This document shows positions 46,360 through 59,100 of a DNA stretch of 64,000 nt, one piece after another. The position numbers and the translations under genes were made by a program. Numbering within the stretch: position 1 is the stretch's first letter; each line of letters begins with the position of its first letter. The stretch covers positions 1,041,456 through 1,105,455 of the forward strand of contig JAZBQD010000005.1 in assembly GCA_036583965.1 (NCBI GenBank). The letters are read 5' to 3'. The DNA is from Prunella strophiata (Eukaryota > Chordata > Aves > Passeriformes > Prunellidae). The notes beneath the pieces were generated by a model that searched no databases, had not been told where the DNA came from, and saw only the letters and a program-made list of their open reading frames with translations.

Positions 46360-46930
46360 CCTCCCGGTAAGACCCCGGACCCCGGGACCACCCCGGAGCC
46401 CTGAACATCCCCGCGACCCTGCAGCCCTCCGGATCACGGGAGTAGCGCGGGACCCTCCCAGATCCTGGGACCACCCCGAAAACCGGGACTACCCCGGACC
46501 TCAACACCCCAGGGTCTACCGGACCCCGGGACAACCCCGGACCCCGCGTGCAGGGACCCACCCGGACCCCGGGACAATCCCGGGCAGCCCCTCCTGGGAC
46601 CCTCTTGGACCCCGGGACACCCCCGGACTCCCACGGCCCCGGAGGTCTCCGGATCCCGGGATACCCCCGGACACCGGGACATCCCGGGACCTCAGCGCTC
46701 CCGGACCCCCCCGCCCCGGGGCACTGCAGGACCCCGAAATCCCCCCAACCTCAGCGCCCCGGCTCCCACCCCCCTCGGGACCCCCTCGGATCCCGGGACA
46801 TCCCCGGACCTCAGCCCCCCGCGACCCTCCCGGTCCCGGGGACCTCCCCAGATCCCGGGACCCCTCTGAGCTCAGCGCTCCAGGACCACCCCCGGACCCC
46901 ACGACCCCAGACCCCGGGACCCCGGGGCAT
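46360..46930. repeat. Degenerate ccccggaccccgggac repeats between dehydrogenase B and PRIM1
   Basis: Loose repeats of about 17-30 bp (gaccccgggacatccccgga and variants) fill the shared upstream region of the two divergent genes. No start codon in either direction makes a plausible protein. Confidence 0.7.
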
Positions 46931-47074
46931 CGCCCTCCTTCCATCCCGGGATCTCTCCGGTGCTTTGCTCTCCTCCCACTCCCCCCAAGCCGCGCACCCC
47001 CGGTCCCCGGTGCCCCAGTCCCGGTGGTAGGGGCCGGATAAACAATCCCGGCGGCCCAGGGCCCGGCGACCGCC

Positions 47075-47084
47075 GGTTCCCGCC
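47075..47084 (+). promoter_or_regulatory. PRIM1: E2F-like site before PRIM1
   Basis: ggttcccgcc lies 24 bases before the PRIM1 start codon, in a CpG-rich leader. S-phase genes such as DNA primase are commonly E2F targets; the role here is inferred. Confidence 0.4.
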
Positions 47085-47107
47085 GCCCCCGCCGCTGCGC
47101 TCCCGCC

Positions 47108-50100
47108 ATGGCGCCGTTCGATCCGGCGGCGCTGCCCGAGCTGCTCCCGGTCTTCTACCGGCGGCTCTTCCCGCACGGCCCCTACGGCCGCTGGCTCAGC
47201 TACGGCGGCGGTGAGCGGGGGGGAACCGGTACCGGGCTGGGGGCTCTACCGGGGACCGTGATACTGGGCGGGGGCACCGATACCGGGAACCGTGATACCG
47301 AGCGGAGGCACTGATACCGGGCGGGGGACTCTACCGGGAACCGTGATACCGAGCGGAGGCACTGATACCGGGCGGGGGGCTCTACCGGGGACCGTGATAC
47401 CGGGCGGGGGGCTCTACCGGGGACCGTGATACCGGGCGGGGGGCACCGATACCGGGCGGGGGGCTCTACCGGGGACCGTGATACCGGGCGGGGGGCACCG
47501 ATACCGGGCGGGGGGCACCGATACCGGGCGGGGGGCACTGATACCGGGCGGGGGGCACTGATACCGGGCTGGGGGTATAACCGGGGACACCGTGGGGGGC
47601 AGCGATACCGGGCCGGGAGCACCATCAGGGGCCACGGTACCGGAGGAGGGGCACCGGTACTGGGTGGGGGAGTCGTCCCGGATGGCGATACCGGGCGGGG
47701 GGCACCGATACCGGGCGGGGGGCACCGATACCGGGCGGGGGGCACCGATACCGGGCGGGGGGCACCGATACCGGGCGGGGGGCACCGATACCGGGCTGGG
47801 GGCACTGATACCGGGCGGGGGGCACCGATACCGAGCGGGGGGCACCGATACCGGGCGGGGGGCACCGATACCGAGCGGGGGGCACCGATACCGGGCGGGG
47901 GGCACCGATACCGAGCGGGGGGCACCGATACCGGGCGGGGGGCACTGATACCGAGCGGGGGGCACCGATACCGGGCGGGGGGCACCGATATCGAGTGGGG
48001 GGGCACTGATACCGGGCTGGGGGCAATGATACCGGGCGGGGGGCACTGATACCGTGCGGGGGGGCACCGATACCGGCCGGGGGGGCAACTGATACCGGGC
48101 GGGGGGCACCGATACCAAGTGGGGGGGGGCATCGATACCGGGGCGGGGGGCACCGACACCGAGTGGGGGAACACCCTGATCCCGCATCCCAGAGCACTTT
48201 GGCGTGCCGGTGCGGGCGGGGGGCGGGATGCACTGACCGGGACACCGGGAGGAGCAGGGAAGGGAGGGTCTGGGAGTGACCATAACGGGGGGATTAGGAG
48301 GGGATTGACGCCCCCCGCAGTCCCCCGAGCCTCCCGCGTCCCCGCAGCGGTGAAGAATTACTTCCAGCTGCGGGAATTCTCCTTCACCCTGCGGGATGAC
48401 GTCTACCTGCGCTTCCAGTCCTTCGGCAGCCCGCAGGAGCTGGAGCGGGAGCTGCAGAAGATCAACCCCTACAAAATCGACATCGGGGCCGTCTATTCCC
48501 ACCGGGTGAGTCCTGAGCACCGTGCCCAGCGGCCTGCAGGGGGTCTCCGGCCACGCTGAGCCCGTCCTGTCCCCTCCTGCAGCCCAACCAGCACAACACG
48601 GTGCACCTGGGAGCCTTCCAGCCACAGGAGAAGGAGCTGGTGTTTGACATCGACATGACGGATTACGACGATGTCCGGACGTGCTGCAGGTTCCCCTGGG
48701 GGCTCTGAGGGTGGGAGGGGGTTTTTGGGGATGTGGGGTGTCCCCCTGACCCCCTCTCATTGTGCCTCCCCCCCCCTAGTTCAGCTGATATCTGCTCCAA
48801 GTGCTGGACGCTGATGACCATCGCCGTCCGCATCATCGACCGCGCGCTCGTGGGTGAGGGGCTTGGGGACACTTGGGGACCCTGAGGGGGGCACAGACAG
48901 AGCAGGAGAGGCCCCACAGCGAGGCCCAGACCCCAAAGAACCCACAGAATCCACAGAATCCACAGAATTCACAGAATCCACAGAATTCACTGAATTCACT
49001 GAATCCACAGAATTCACAGAATCCACAGAACTCACAGAATTCACAGAATCCACAGAATTCACAGAACTCACAGAATTCACAGAATCCACAGAATCCACAG
49101 AATCCACAGAATTCATAGAACTCACAGAATTCACAGAATCCACCGAATTCACAGAATTCACAGAACTCACAGAATTCACAGAATCCACAGAACCCACAGA
49201 ATTCACAGAACCCACAGAATTCACAGAACTCACAGAACTCACAGAACTCACAGAATTCACAGAATCCACAGAAACCACAGAATTCACAGAATCCACAGAA
49301 CCCACAGAATCCACAGAATCCACAGAATTCACAGAACCCACAGAACCCAAAGAATTCACAGAAGCCACAGAATCACTGGGTTGGAAGAGAACTTTAAGCT
49401 CATTGAGCCAAACCCAGCCCTAACATCTCAACTAAACCCTGGCACCCAGTGCCACATCCAGGCTTTTTTTAATACATCCAGGCAGACCATTCCAGAGCTT
49501 TATCACTCTTTTTCTGAAAAAACTTTTTCCTAAATTTCCCTTGATGCAGCTTGAGACTGTCCTCTCATTCTGGCAGTGCTGCCTGGAGAAAGAAACCGAC
49601 CCCCATTGTGTAGAAAACTCTTAAAATTTGCTAGAATCTACTTTATTCCAACCCCCCTATCAGCTTTAATTATACTGTAAATACCTTAAAACTAATCATG
49701 TAAAATTACCCCTCATAAGTCTTATTGCAACACATCTTTCATAGTTGTATTTCTCCAAAATATTTAATCTTATTTACAAAACCATCCTTTAAAACTTATT
49801 TCTAATTCAATTTCTCTCTCAACAATACCTCTCCTGTTCTATAACATTTCTAGGTCAACATTCCTTATCTCAAAATTTACATACAAATACACACTATGGG
49901 AACCTTTTACCAAACTTTTAAGAATTTTCTACAGATCCCATTAGATTTTGTACATTTCCCTCATCCCACCTGACTACAATCTCCTTTTAGGAAGTTGTAG
50001 AGGGTGATAAGGTCAGCCCTGAGTCTCCTTTTCTCCAGGATAAACAACCCCAGCTCCCTCCTCATAGGGCTTGTGTTCATGGTGTTAAAATTAAAACTTG

Positions 50101-53100
50101 GGGTTAAATTGGGGTTAAAATGGGGTTAAAATTAAATTAGCCTTGCCCTCCTCTGGGCACACTCAAGAGGGGCTGGGTTAATGCTGTCACCAAGCTTGGG
50201 GACACGCGGGTGCCCAGCAGGTTTGTGGCACCATCAGCTTTGGGTGGTTGCCACAGCCTGTCCCCAAACCCATCTGTGCCCCCCTTAACAAACCCATCTG
50301 TGCCCCCCCCCCAACCCATCTGTGCCCCCCAAAACCCATCTGTGCCCCAATCTGTCAGTGTCCCCCCAGACCCCAAAGAGGGGCCGGGCCAGCTTGGGGA
50401 CACGCTGGTGCCCAGCAGGTTTGTGGCACCATCAGCTTTGAGTGGTCACCACAGCCTGTCCCAAAACCCATCTGTGCCCCCCCAAAACCCATCTGTGCCC
50501 CTCCAAAACCCATCTGTGCCCCCCAAAACCCATCAGTGTCCCCCCAGACCCCAAAGAGGGGCCGTGCCAGCTTGGGGACACGCTGGTGCCCAGCAGGTTT
50601 GTGGCACCATCAGCTTTGGGTGGTCACCACAGCCTGTCCCAAAACCCATCTGTGCCCCCCAAAACCCATCTGTGCCCCCCAAAACTCATCTGTGCCCCTC
50701 CAAAACTCATCTGTGCCCCCCCAAAACCCATCTGTGCCCCCCAAAACCCATCTGTGCCCCCCAAAACCCATCTGTGCCCCCTCAAAACCATCTGTGCCCC
50801 CTCAAAACCATCTGTGCCCCCCAAAACCCATCTGTGCCCCCTCAAAACCCATCTGTGCCCCCCAAAACCCATCTGTGCCCCCCAAACCCATCAGTGTCCC
50901 CCCAGACCCCAAAGAGGGGCCGGGCCAGCTTGGGGACACGCTGGTGCCCAGCAGGTTTGTGGCACCATCAGCTTTGAGTGGTCACCACAGCCTGTCCCAA
51001 AACCCATCTGTGCCCCCCAAAACTCATCTGTGCCCCCCAAAACCCATCTGTGCCCCCTCAAAACCCCTCTGTGCCCCCCAAAACCCATCTGTGCCCCTCC
51101 AAAACCCATCTGTGCCCCTCCAAAACCCATCTGTGTCCCCTCAAAACCCATCTGTACCCCTCCAAAACCCATCTGTGCCCCTCCAAAACCCATCTGTGCC
51201 CCCTCAAAACCCATCTGTGCCCCCCAAAACCCCTCTGTGCCCCCCCAAAACCCATCTGTGCCCCCTCAAAACCCATCTGTGCCCCCCTAAAACCCATCTG
51301 TGCCCCCCAAAACCCATCTGTGCCCCCCAAAACCCATCTGTGCCCCCCAAAACCCATCTGTGCCCCCCAGACCCCAAAAAGGGGGTGGGCCAGCTTGGGG
51401 ACACGTTGGTGCCCAGCAGGTTTGTGGCACCATCAGCTTTGAGTGGTCACCACAGCCTGTCCCAAAACCCATCTGTGCCCCCCAAAACCCATCTGTGCCC
51501 CCCTAAAACCCATCTGTGCCCCCTCAAAACCCATCTGTGCCCCCCTAAAACCCATCTGTGCCCTCCCCAAAGGACCTGGGCGTGCAGCACCGCCTGTGGG
51601 TGTACTCTGGCAGGAGGGGTGTGCACTGCTGGGTGTGCGACGACGCCGTGAGGAAATGGTCCCCAGCCCTGAGGGCAGCTGCTGTGGAGTACCTGAGCCT
51701 GGTCAAGGTGGGTGCCAAGGGGGGCCAGGAGCCCCCTGCCCACCCCTGAGCCTGTGGAAGGTGGGTTTGTGGGGGTTTGGGCACTCCCTGCCCACCCCTG
51801 AGCCTGTGGAAGGTGGGTTTGGGGGGGTTGGGCCTCCCTGCCCACCCCTGAGCCTGTGGAAGGTGGGTTTGTGAGGATCTGGGCACCCCTGACCCTGGTG
51901 AAGGTGGGTTTGGGGGGTTTGGGCACCCCCTGACCCTGGAGGAGGTGGGTTTAGGGGGGTTTGGGCACCCCCTGACACTGTAGCAGGTGGGTTTGTGGGG
52001 GTTTGGGTACCCCCTGACCATGGAGGAGGTGGGTTTGGGCACCCTCTGACCCTGGTGAAGGTGGGTTTGGGGGTTTGGGCACCCCCTGAGGCTGGTGAAG
52101 GTGGGTTTGGGGGTTTGGGCACCCCCTGAGCCTGGTGAAGGTGGGTTTGTGGGGGTTTGGGCACTCCCTGCCCACCCCTGAGCCTGTGGAAGGTGGGTTT
52201 GGGGGGGTTTGGGCACCCCCTGACCATGGAGGAGGTGGGTTTGGGCACCCCCTGAGCCTGGTGAAGGTGGGTGCCAAGGGGGCTAGGAACCCCCTGCCCA
52301 CCCCTGAGCCTGTGGAAGGTGGGTTTGTGAGGATCTGGGCACCCCTGACCCTGGTGAAGGTGGGTTTATGGGGGTTTGGGCACCCCCTGACCCTGGAGGA
52401 GGTGGGTTTGGGGGGCTTTGGGCACCCCCTGACACTGTAGAAGGTGGGTTTGGGGGGTTTGGGCACCCCCTGACCATGGAGGAGGTGGGTTGGGCACCCT
52501 CTGACCCTGGTGAAGGTGGGTTTGGGGGGTTTGGGCACCCCCTGAGCCTGGTCAAGGTGGTTTATGGGGGTTTGGGCACTCCCTGCCCACCCCTGAGCCT
52601 GTGGAAGGTGGGTTTGGGTACCCCCTGACCATGGAGGAGGTGGGTTTGGGCACCCCCTGAGCCTGGTGAAGGTGGGTTTGGGGGGGTTTGGGCACCCCTG
52701 AGCCTGTGGAAAGTGGGTTTGGGGGGGTTTGGGCACCCCCTGACCATGGAGGAGGTGGGTGTTGGGGGGTTTGGGTACCCCTGAGCCTGGTGAAGGTGGG
52801 TGCCAAGGGGGCCCAGGAACCCCCTGCCCACCCCTAAGCCTGTGGAAGGTGGATTTCTGGGGGTTTGGGTACCCCTGACCCTGGTGAATGTGGGTTTGTG
52901 GGGGTCTGGGCACCCCCTGAGCCTGTGGAAGGTGGGTTTAGGGGGTTTGGGCACCCCCTGACCCTGGTGGAGGTGGGTTTTGGGGGGTTTGGGCACCCCC
53001 TGAGCCTGTGGAAGGTGGGTTTGTGGGGGTCTGGGCACCCCCTGAGCCTGTGGAAGGTGGGTTTGGGGGTTTGGGCACCCCCTGACCCTGGTGAAGGTGG

Positions 53101-56100
53101 GTTTGGGGGGTTTGGGCATCCCCTGGGCCTGGTGGAGGTGGGTTTGTGGGGGTCTGGGCACCCCTCAGCTTGTGGAAGGTGGGTTTGTGGGGGTTTGGGT
53201 ACCCCCTGCCCACCCTTGAGCCTGGTGAAGGTGGGTGCCAAGGGGGCCAGGAACCCCCTGCCCACTCCTGAGCCTGTGGAAGGTGGGTTTGGGCACCCCC
53301 TGAGCCTGTGGAAGGTGGGTTTGTGGGGGTCTGGGCACCCCCTGACCTGGGGAAGGTGGGTTTGGGGGTTTGGGCACCCCCTGACCCTGTGGAAGGTGGG
53401 TTTAGGGGGCTTTGGGCACCCCCTGACCCTGGTGAAGGTGGGTTTTGGGCACCCCCTGACCCTGGTGAAGGTGGGTTTGAGGGGGTCTGGGCACCCCCTG
53501 ACCCTGGTGAAGGTGGGTTTGGGCACCCCCTGACCCTGGTGAAGGTGGGTTTGAGGGGGTCTGGGCACCCCCTGACCCTGGTGAAGGTGGGTTTGGGCAC
53601 CCCCTGACCCTGGTGAAGGTGGGTTTAGGGTGCCAAGCACCCCCTGCCCACCCCCAAAACTGACTACTGCTGTCCCCCAGGGTGGTGCAGACACTGTGAA
53701 GAAGGTGAACCTGTCCCACCCCTGTGCACCCCTTCATCAGGTGAGTGAGGACTTGTCAGATTTAGCCTTTTTTTGACCCAAAAATGGGACAACTGAGAGG
53801 CTTTTTAAACATTTTTTATTCTATTTTCAGTCTTGTGTGAAGGGTGTGACAATACAGATGTTCTAATTCACACTGATGTTATTTTTTATATATATATATA
53901 TTATTTTTTTTATATATAATTCACCCTCGCACAGCATACATACGGATTTGGCTTTGCAAATAATTTACAAACATGCATTAATTGTTTATAGTGGTTTTGG
54001 TTTGTTAATTTTAGATTTTTTTAAATTAGAGATTTTTGTAATTATTGTGTTGATTATTGGGTTTGTGGTGTTGGCCAATCACCAATGTGTTTATTTCTTG
54101 TTGTGAGATGGGATTAGGAGAAAGGTAAAGTTGGTTTAAAACTTTTTAAAAGAAAATTTTATTAACAGTAATTAAAAGAAAAAAGTAGTAAGAATTAAAA
54201 CAAATTTTTTAGAACACTTTTTAGGTTTATATACATTAATTGTTATAGTGACAATTGTTAGTGATAGTGCCTTGTGCACAATCAATAAACAAAGCCATAA
54301 AATCAGTTTTTTCCATGAGAGAGAGGGGGAAATGTGGGAAATTAATTTATGGAAAATTCTCTAAGCCTGACAGAAGGCTCCCACATCTGTGTGCAAACTT
54401 TGAAATAAGAAATTCTGACTAAAAAATGCCATGGAATAGGACAAGATGGGGTTAAAATGGGATTAAAATAAATAAAAAAAAAAAAAGAGTTAAAATTAAA
54501 ATATGGGGTTCAAAATTGAAACATGGGGTTAAAATTAAAAAATGGGGTTAAAAATTGAAATATGGGGTTAAAAAGTGAAACATGAGGTTAAAACATTGTT
54601 GAAAGAGAAATGGAGCTAAAAACAAATTTCAAAAGGTGGCCTTGCAAATGAGAGTGGATAATTTAGAGAAACAAAACTGTGAAAGATGCATTTTAATTTT
54701 AGATGATTTGCTTTAAGGCATTTACAGCTGATAGGCCAAGGAACACTTAAAATGCATTTTAATTAAGAAATAATCAGCTTCTAATTGTGATAACCTGTAT
54801 TGTCCCACCCTTCACATGAGACTGAAAGTAGAATAAAAATTTTTAAAACACCTCTCAGTTATCCCAACTCTGGGTCTAAAAAAAAGAGCTTTTTGCCCAT
54901 CTCTGGGTCTAAAAAAATAGATTTTTGCCCACCCATCCTTGTCCTGCAGGCGCTCAGTTGCTGTGGTGGAGAAATATTTTGAGGAGTATGCACTGCTGGG
55001 GCAGGACATCCTGGGCAGCCCTGAGAAGTGGGACAAGGTGCTGGCCCTGCTCCCCGAGGGTATCCTTCCTTCCAGGGCTTAAAATATGGGGTTAAAATTA
55101 AAATATGGGGTTAAAGTTAAAATATGGGGTTAAAATTAAAATATGGGGTTAAAGTTAAAATATGGGGTTAAAATTAAAATATGGGGTTAAAGTTAAAATA
55201 TGGGGTTAAAATTAAAATATGGGGTTAAAGTTAAAATATGGGGTTAAAGTTAAAATATGGGGTTAAAATGGGGTTCTGGAAGGGTATATGGGGTCCTGGA
55301 AGGGTAAATGGGGGTAAATGGGGTCCTGGAAGGGTAAATGGGATCCTGGAAGAGTAAATGGGATCCTGGAAAGGGTAAATGGGGTCCTGGAAAGGGTGAG
55401 TGGAGTCCTGGAAGGGTAAATGGGATCCTGGAAGGGTAAATGGGGTCCTGGAAGGGTAAATGGGATCCTGGAAGAGTAAATGGGATCCTGGAAAGGGTAA
55501 ATGGGATCCTGGAAGGGTAAATGGGGTCCTGGAAGGGTAAATGGGATCCTGGAAGGGTAAATGTCATCCTGGAAGGGTAAATGGGGTCCTGGAAGGGTAA
55601 ATGGGGTCCTGGAAAGGGTAAATGGGGTCCTGGAAGGGTAAATGGGATCCTGGAAGGGTAAATGGGATCCTGGAAGGGTAAATGGGGTCCTGAAAGGGTA
55701 AATGGGGTCCTGGAAAGGGTGAGTGGAGTCCTGGAAGGGTAAATGGGATCCTGGAAGGGTAAATGGGATCCTAGAAGGGTAAATGGGATCCTGGAAGGGT
55801 AAATGGGGTCCTGGAATGGTAAATGGGATCCTGGAAGGGTAAATGTCATCCTGGAAAGGGGAAATGGGGTTCTGCAAGGATAAGTGAGGTCCAGGAAAGG
55901 GTATGTGGGATCCTGGAAAAGGTGAATGGGGTCCTGGAAGGATAAATGGGATCCTAGGAGGGTAAATGTGATCCTGGAAAGGTAAATGGGGTCCTAAGGG
56001 CTAAGTGGGGTCCTGGAAAGGGTGAATGGGATTCTGAAAGGGTAAATGGGGTCCTGGAAGGGTAAATGGGGTCCTGAAAGTGTAAATGGGATCCTGGAAG

Positions 56101-59100
56101 GGTAAATGGGATCCTAGAAGGGTAAATGGGATCCTGGAAGGGTAAATGGGGTCCTGAAAGGGTAAATGGCATCCTGGAAAGGGTGAGTGGAGTCCTGGAA
56201 GGGTAAATGGGGGTCCTGGAAAGGGTGAGTGGGGTCCTGGAAGGTTGAACACCCTCCTGCCCAAACAATCCGCGGGGATGAGCCTTGACAAGAGCCCGGC
56301 AGAGCTGCGGGAGCCGCTGCAGGCCGAGTTCCCCCGCAAGAAGGACTCGGTGCAGCGCTGGGAGCTGCTGCGGGCCCGCGCGGAGCGCGAGCGGGAGCGG
56401 GGCCGGGCCGGCTGGCCCGAGTGGGAGGTGATGCTGCAGCTCTGCTTCCCCCGGCTGGACTGCAACGTCAGCAAAGGGCTGGGGCACCTGCTCAAGAGCC
56501 CCTTCAGCGTGCACCCCAAAACAGGTGGGCAGCCCCCGAGAGCAGGGAGGGGCACAAGGGAGGGAGGGGTGCTGTGATCCTTCACAGGTCATGCTCACAG
56601 CTGGCACCCAACGTGGGGCACGAACCCATGACCCTGAGATTAAGAGTTTCATGTTTTACCAACTGAGAGCAGGGAGGGGCACACAAGGGAGGGAGGGGTG
56701 CTGTGATCCTTCGCAGGTCATGCTCACAGCTGGCACCCAACGTGGGGCACGAACCCATGACCCTGAGATTAAGAGTTTCATGTTTTACCAACTGAGAGCA
56801 GGGAGGGGCACACAAGGGAGGGAGGGGTGTTGTGATCCTTCGTGGGTCATGCTCACAGCTGGCACCCAACGTGGGGCACGAACCCACAACCCTGAGATTA
56901 AGAGTTTCATGCTTTACCAACTGAGAGCAGGGAGGGGCACACAAGGGAGGGAGGGGTGCTGTGTTGCACTAAGTAGTTATTTAGTTGATAGTTGTTTTTG
57001 CACTGGGTGTTTGGGTCATTTGCACTGGGACCTTCCCATTGGCTGTGTTCCCCTTCCTCCACCTCCCTTCCCCTGACCTTAGAACCCCCTGGCCAGGTAA
57101 ACTCTTTCTCTTTTTCACCTGGGAAGCCCTGTGGATCATCTGGTGGCTCCTACCAAGGAAATAAAGTAGGACTTTGTTCCTGAGAGGAAAAGAGCACCTT
57201 TGTTCTATTTTGTCCTATGTGAGATTGAGCAGGGCTAAGGTCCATAGCTGGCCAGATTGGACTGGACCTGCCTCTCAGGTCATACTCACAGCTGGCACCC
57301 AACGTGGGGCACAAACCCACAACCCTGAAATTAAGAGTCTCATGTTTTACCAACTGAGAGCAGGGAGGGGCACACAAGGGAGGGAGGGGTGGGTGGGTGG
57401 TGGGGAGGGAAGGGGAGTTGAGAATGAAGTTGGAAAAAATTGGGCAAAAAATGGAAAAATATGAAGTTGGAAGGGAGAGTGGGTGTTTTAGTGTGGGTGG
57501 TTGTGGTGTATTGGAATGGAAAAATAGGTTCTGGTTGTAATGACAAGTGGTAGAAATATAATATCTATAAATATACAATAATAATATAATATAATATAAT
57601 ATAATATAATATAATATAATATAATATAATATAATATAATATAATATAATATAATATAATATAATATAATATAACTACAATGTAATATTATTATATTATT
57701 AATAATTATTATTATTGTTGCTATTACTATTATTATTATTGCAATTATGACTATAATTATAAATAATACATCTGTATTATCCCACACTTCATTTAAACTA
57801 AAAACAAACCAAACCTTTGTAAACCACCCCTCAGTTACCCCATGTCCAAGTCCAAAATCCCTTTATCCCAAACCTGTGTCTCTCTCAGGGCGTGTCTCGG
57901 TGCCACTGGACCTGCAGAAGCTCGACCAGTTTGACCCCTTTGCTGTCCCCACCATCACGTATGTCAGCTGGGGGCACTGGGGGGTCCTGGGGCTGACAGA
58001 ACACACCTAACCCTGACCCTAAGCCTAACCTAAACCCTAACCCTAAACCTGCCTAACCCTGGCCCTAAACCTGACCCTAACCCTGACCCCTTTGCTGTCC
58101 CCACCATCACGTATGTCAGCTGGGAGCACTGGGGGGGTCCTGGGGCTGACAGTGCCACCCCAGGACAACCCTAATCTTAATCCTGACCCTAATCCTAATC
58201 CTGACCCTAGCCTAACCCTAAAATGAAACCTGACCCTGACCCTAACCCTAACCCTACCCTAACTCTGACCCTGACCCTAACCCTGACCCTAACCCTGACC
58301 CTAACCCTGACCCTAACCCTGACCCTAACCCTAACCCTGACCCTAACCCTGACCCTAACCCTGACCCTGACCCTAACCCTGACCCTAATCCTAATCCTGT
58401 CAGGGATGGGATTTGGGGTCAGGGATGGGGTTTGGGGTCAGGGCTGGGGTTTGGGGTCAGGGATGGGGTTTGAGGTGAGGGTTTGGGGTCAGGGATGGGG
58501 TTTGAGGTGAGGGTTTGGGGTCAGGGATGGGATTTGGGGTCAGGGATGGGATTTGGGGTCAGGGATGGGGTTTGGGGTCAGGGATGGGGTTTGGGGTCAG
58601 GGGTTGGGGTCAGGGATGGGATTTGGGGTCAGGGCTGGGGTTTGGGGTCAGGGATGGGATTTGGGGTCAGGGATGGGATTTGGGGTCAGGGCTGGGGTTT
58701 GGGGTCAGGGATGGGGTTTGAGGTGAGGGTTTGGGGTCAGGGATGGGGTTTGAGGTGAGGGTTTGGGGTCAGGGATGGGGTTTGAGGTGAGGGTTTGGGG
58801 TCAGGGATGGGGTTTGAGGTGAGGGTTTGGGGTCAGGGATGGGATTTGGGGTCAGGGATGGGATTTGGGGTCAGGGATGGGATTTGGGGTCAGGGATGGG
58901 ATTTGGGGTCAGGGATGGGATTTGGGGTCAGGGATGGGGTTTGGGGTCAGGGATGGGATTTGGGGTCAGGGATGGGGTTTGAGGTGAGGGTTTGGGGTCA
59001 GGGATGGGGTTTGGGGTCAGGGATGGGATTTGGGGTCAGGGATGGGGTTTGAGGTGAGGGTTTGGGGTCAGGGGTTGGGGTCAGGGATGGGGTTTGAGGT

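Noticed and set aside
56601..56925. tRNA-Lys-like genes on the minus strand
   Set aside because: The acceptor-stem 5' half and part of the D arm are missing, the copies sit in a 129-bp tandem unit, and each follows an LTR-like tail. A primer-binding region with extended tRNA complement explains them better.
57488..57787. Isoleucine/tyrosine-rich minus frame of 99 codons
   Set aside because: It is a translation of the (ATAAT)n microsatellite.
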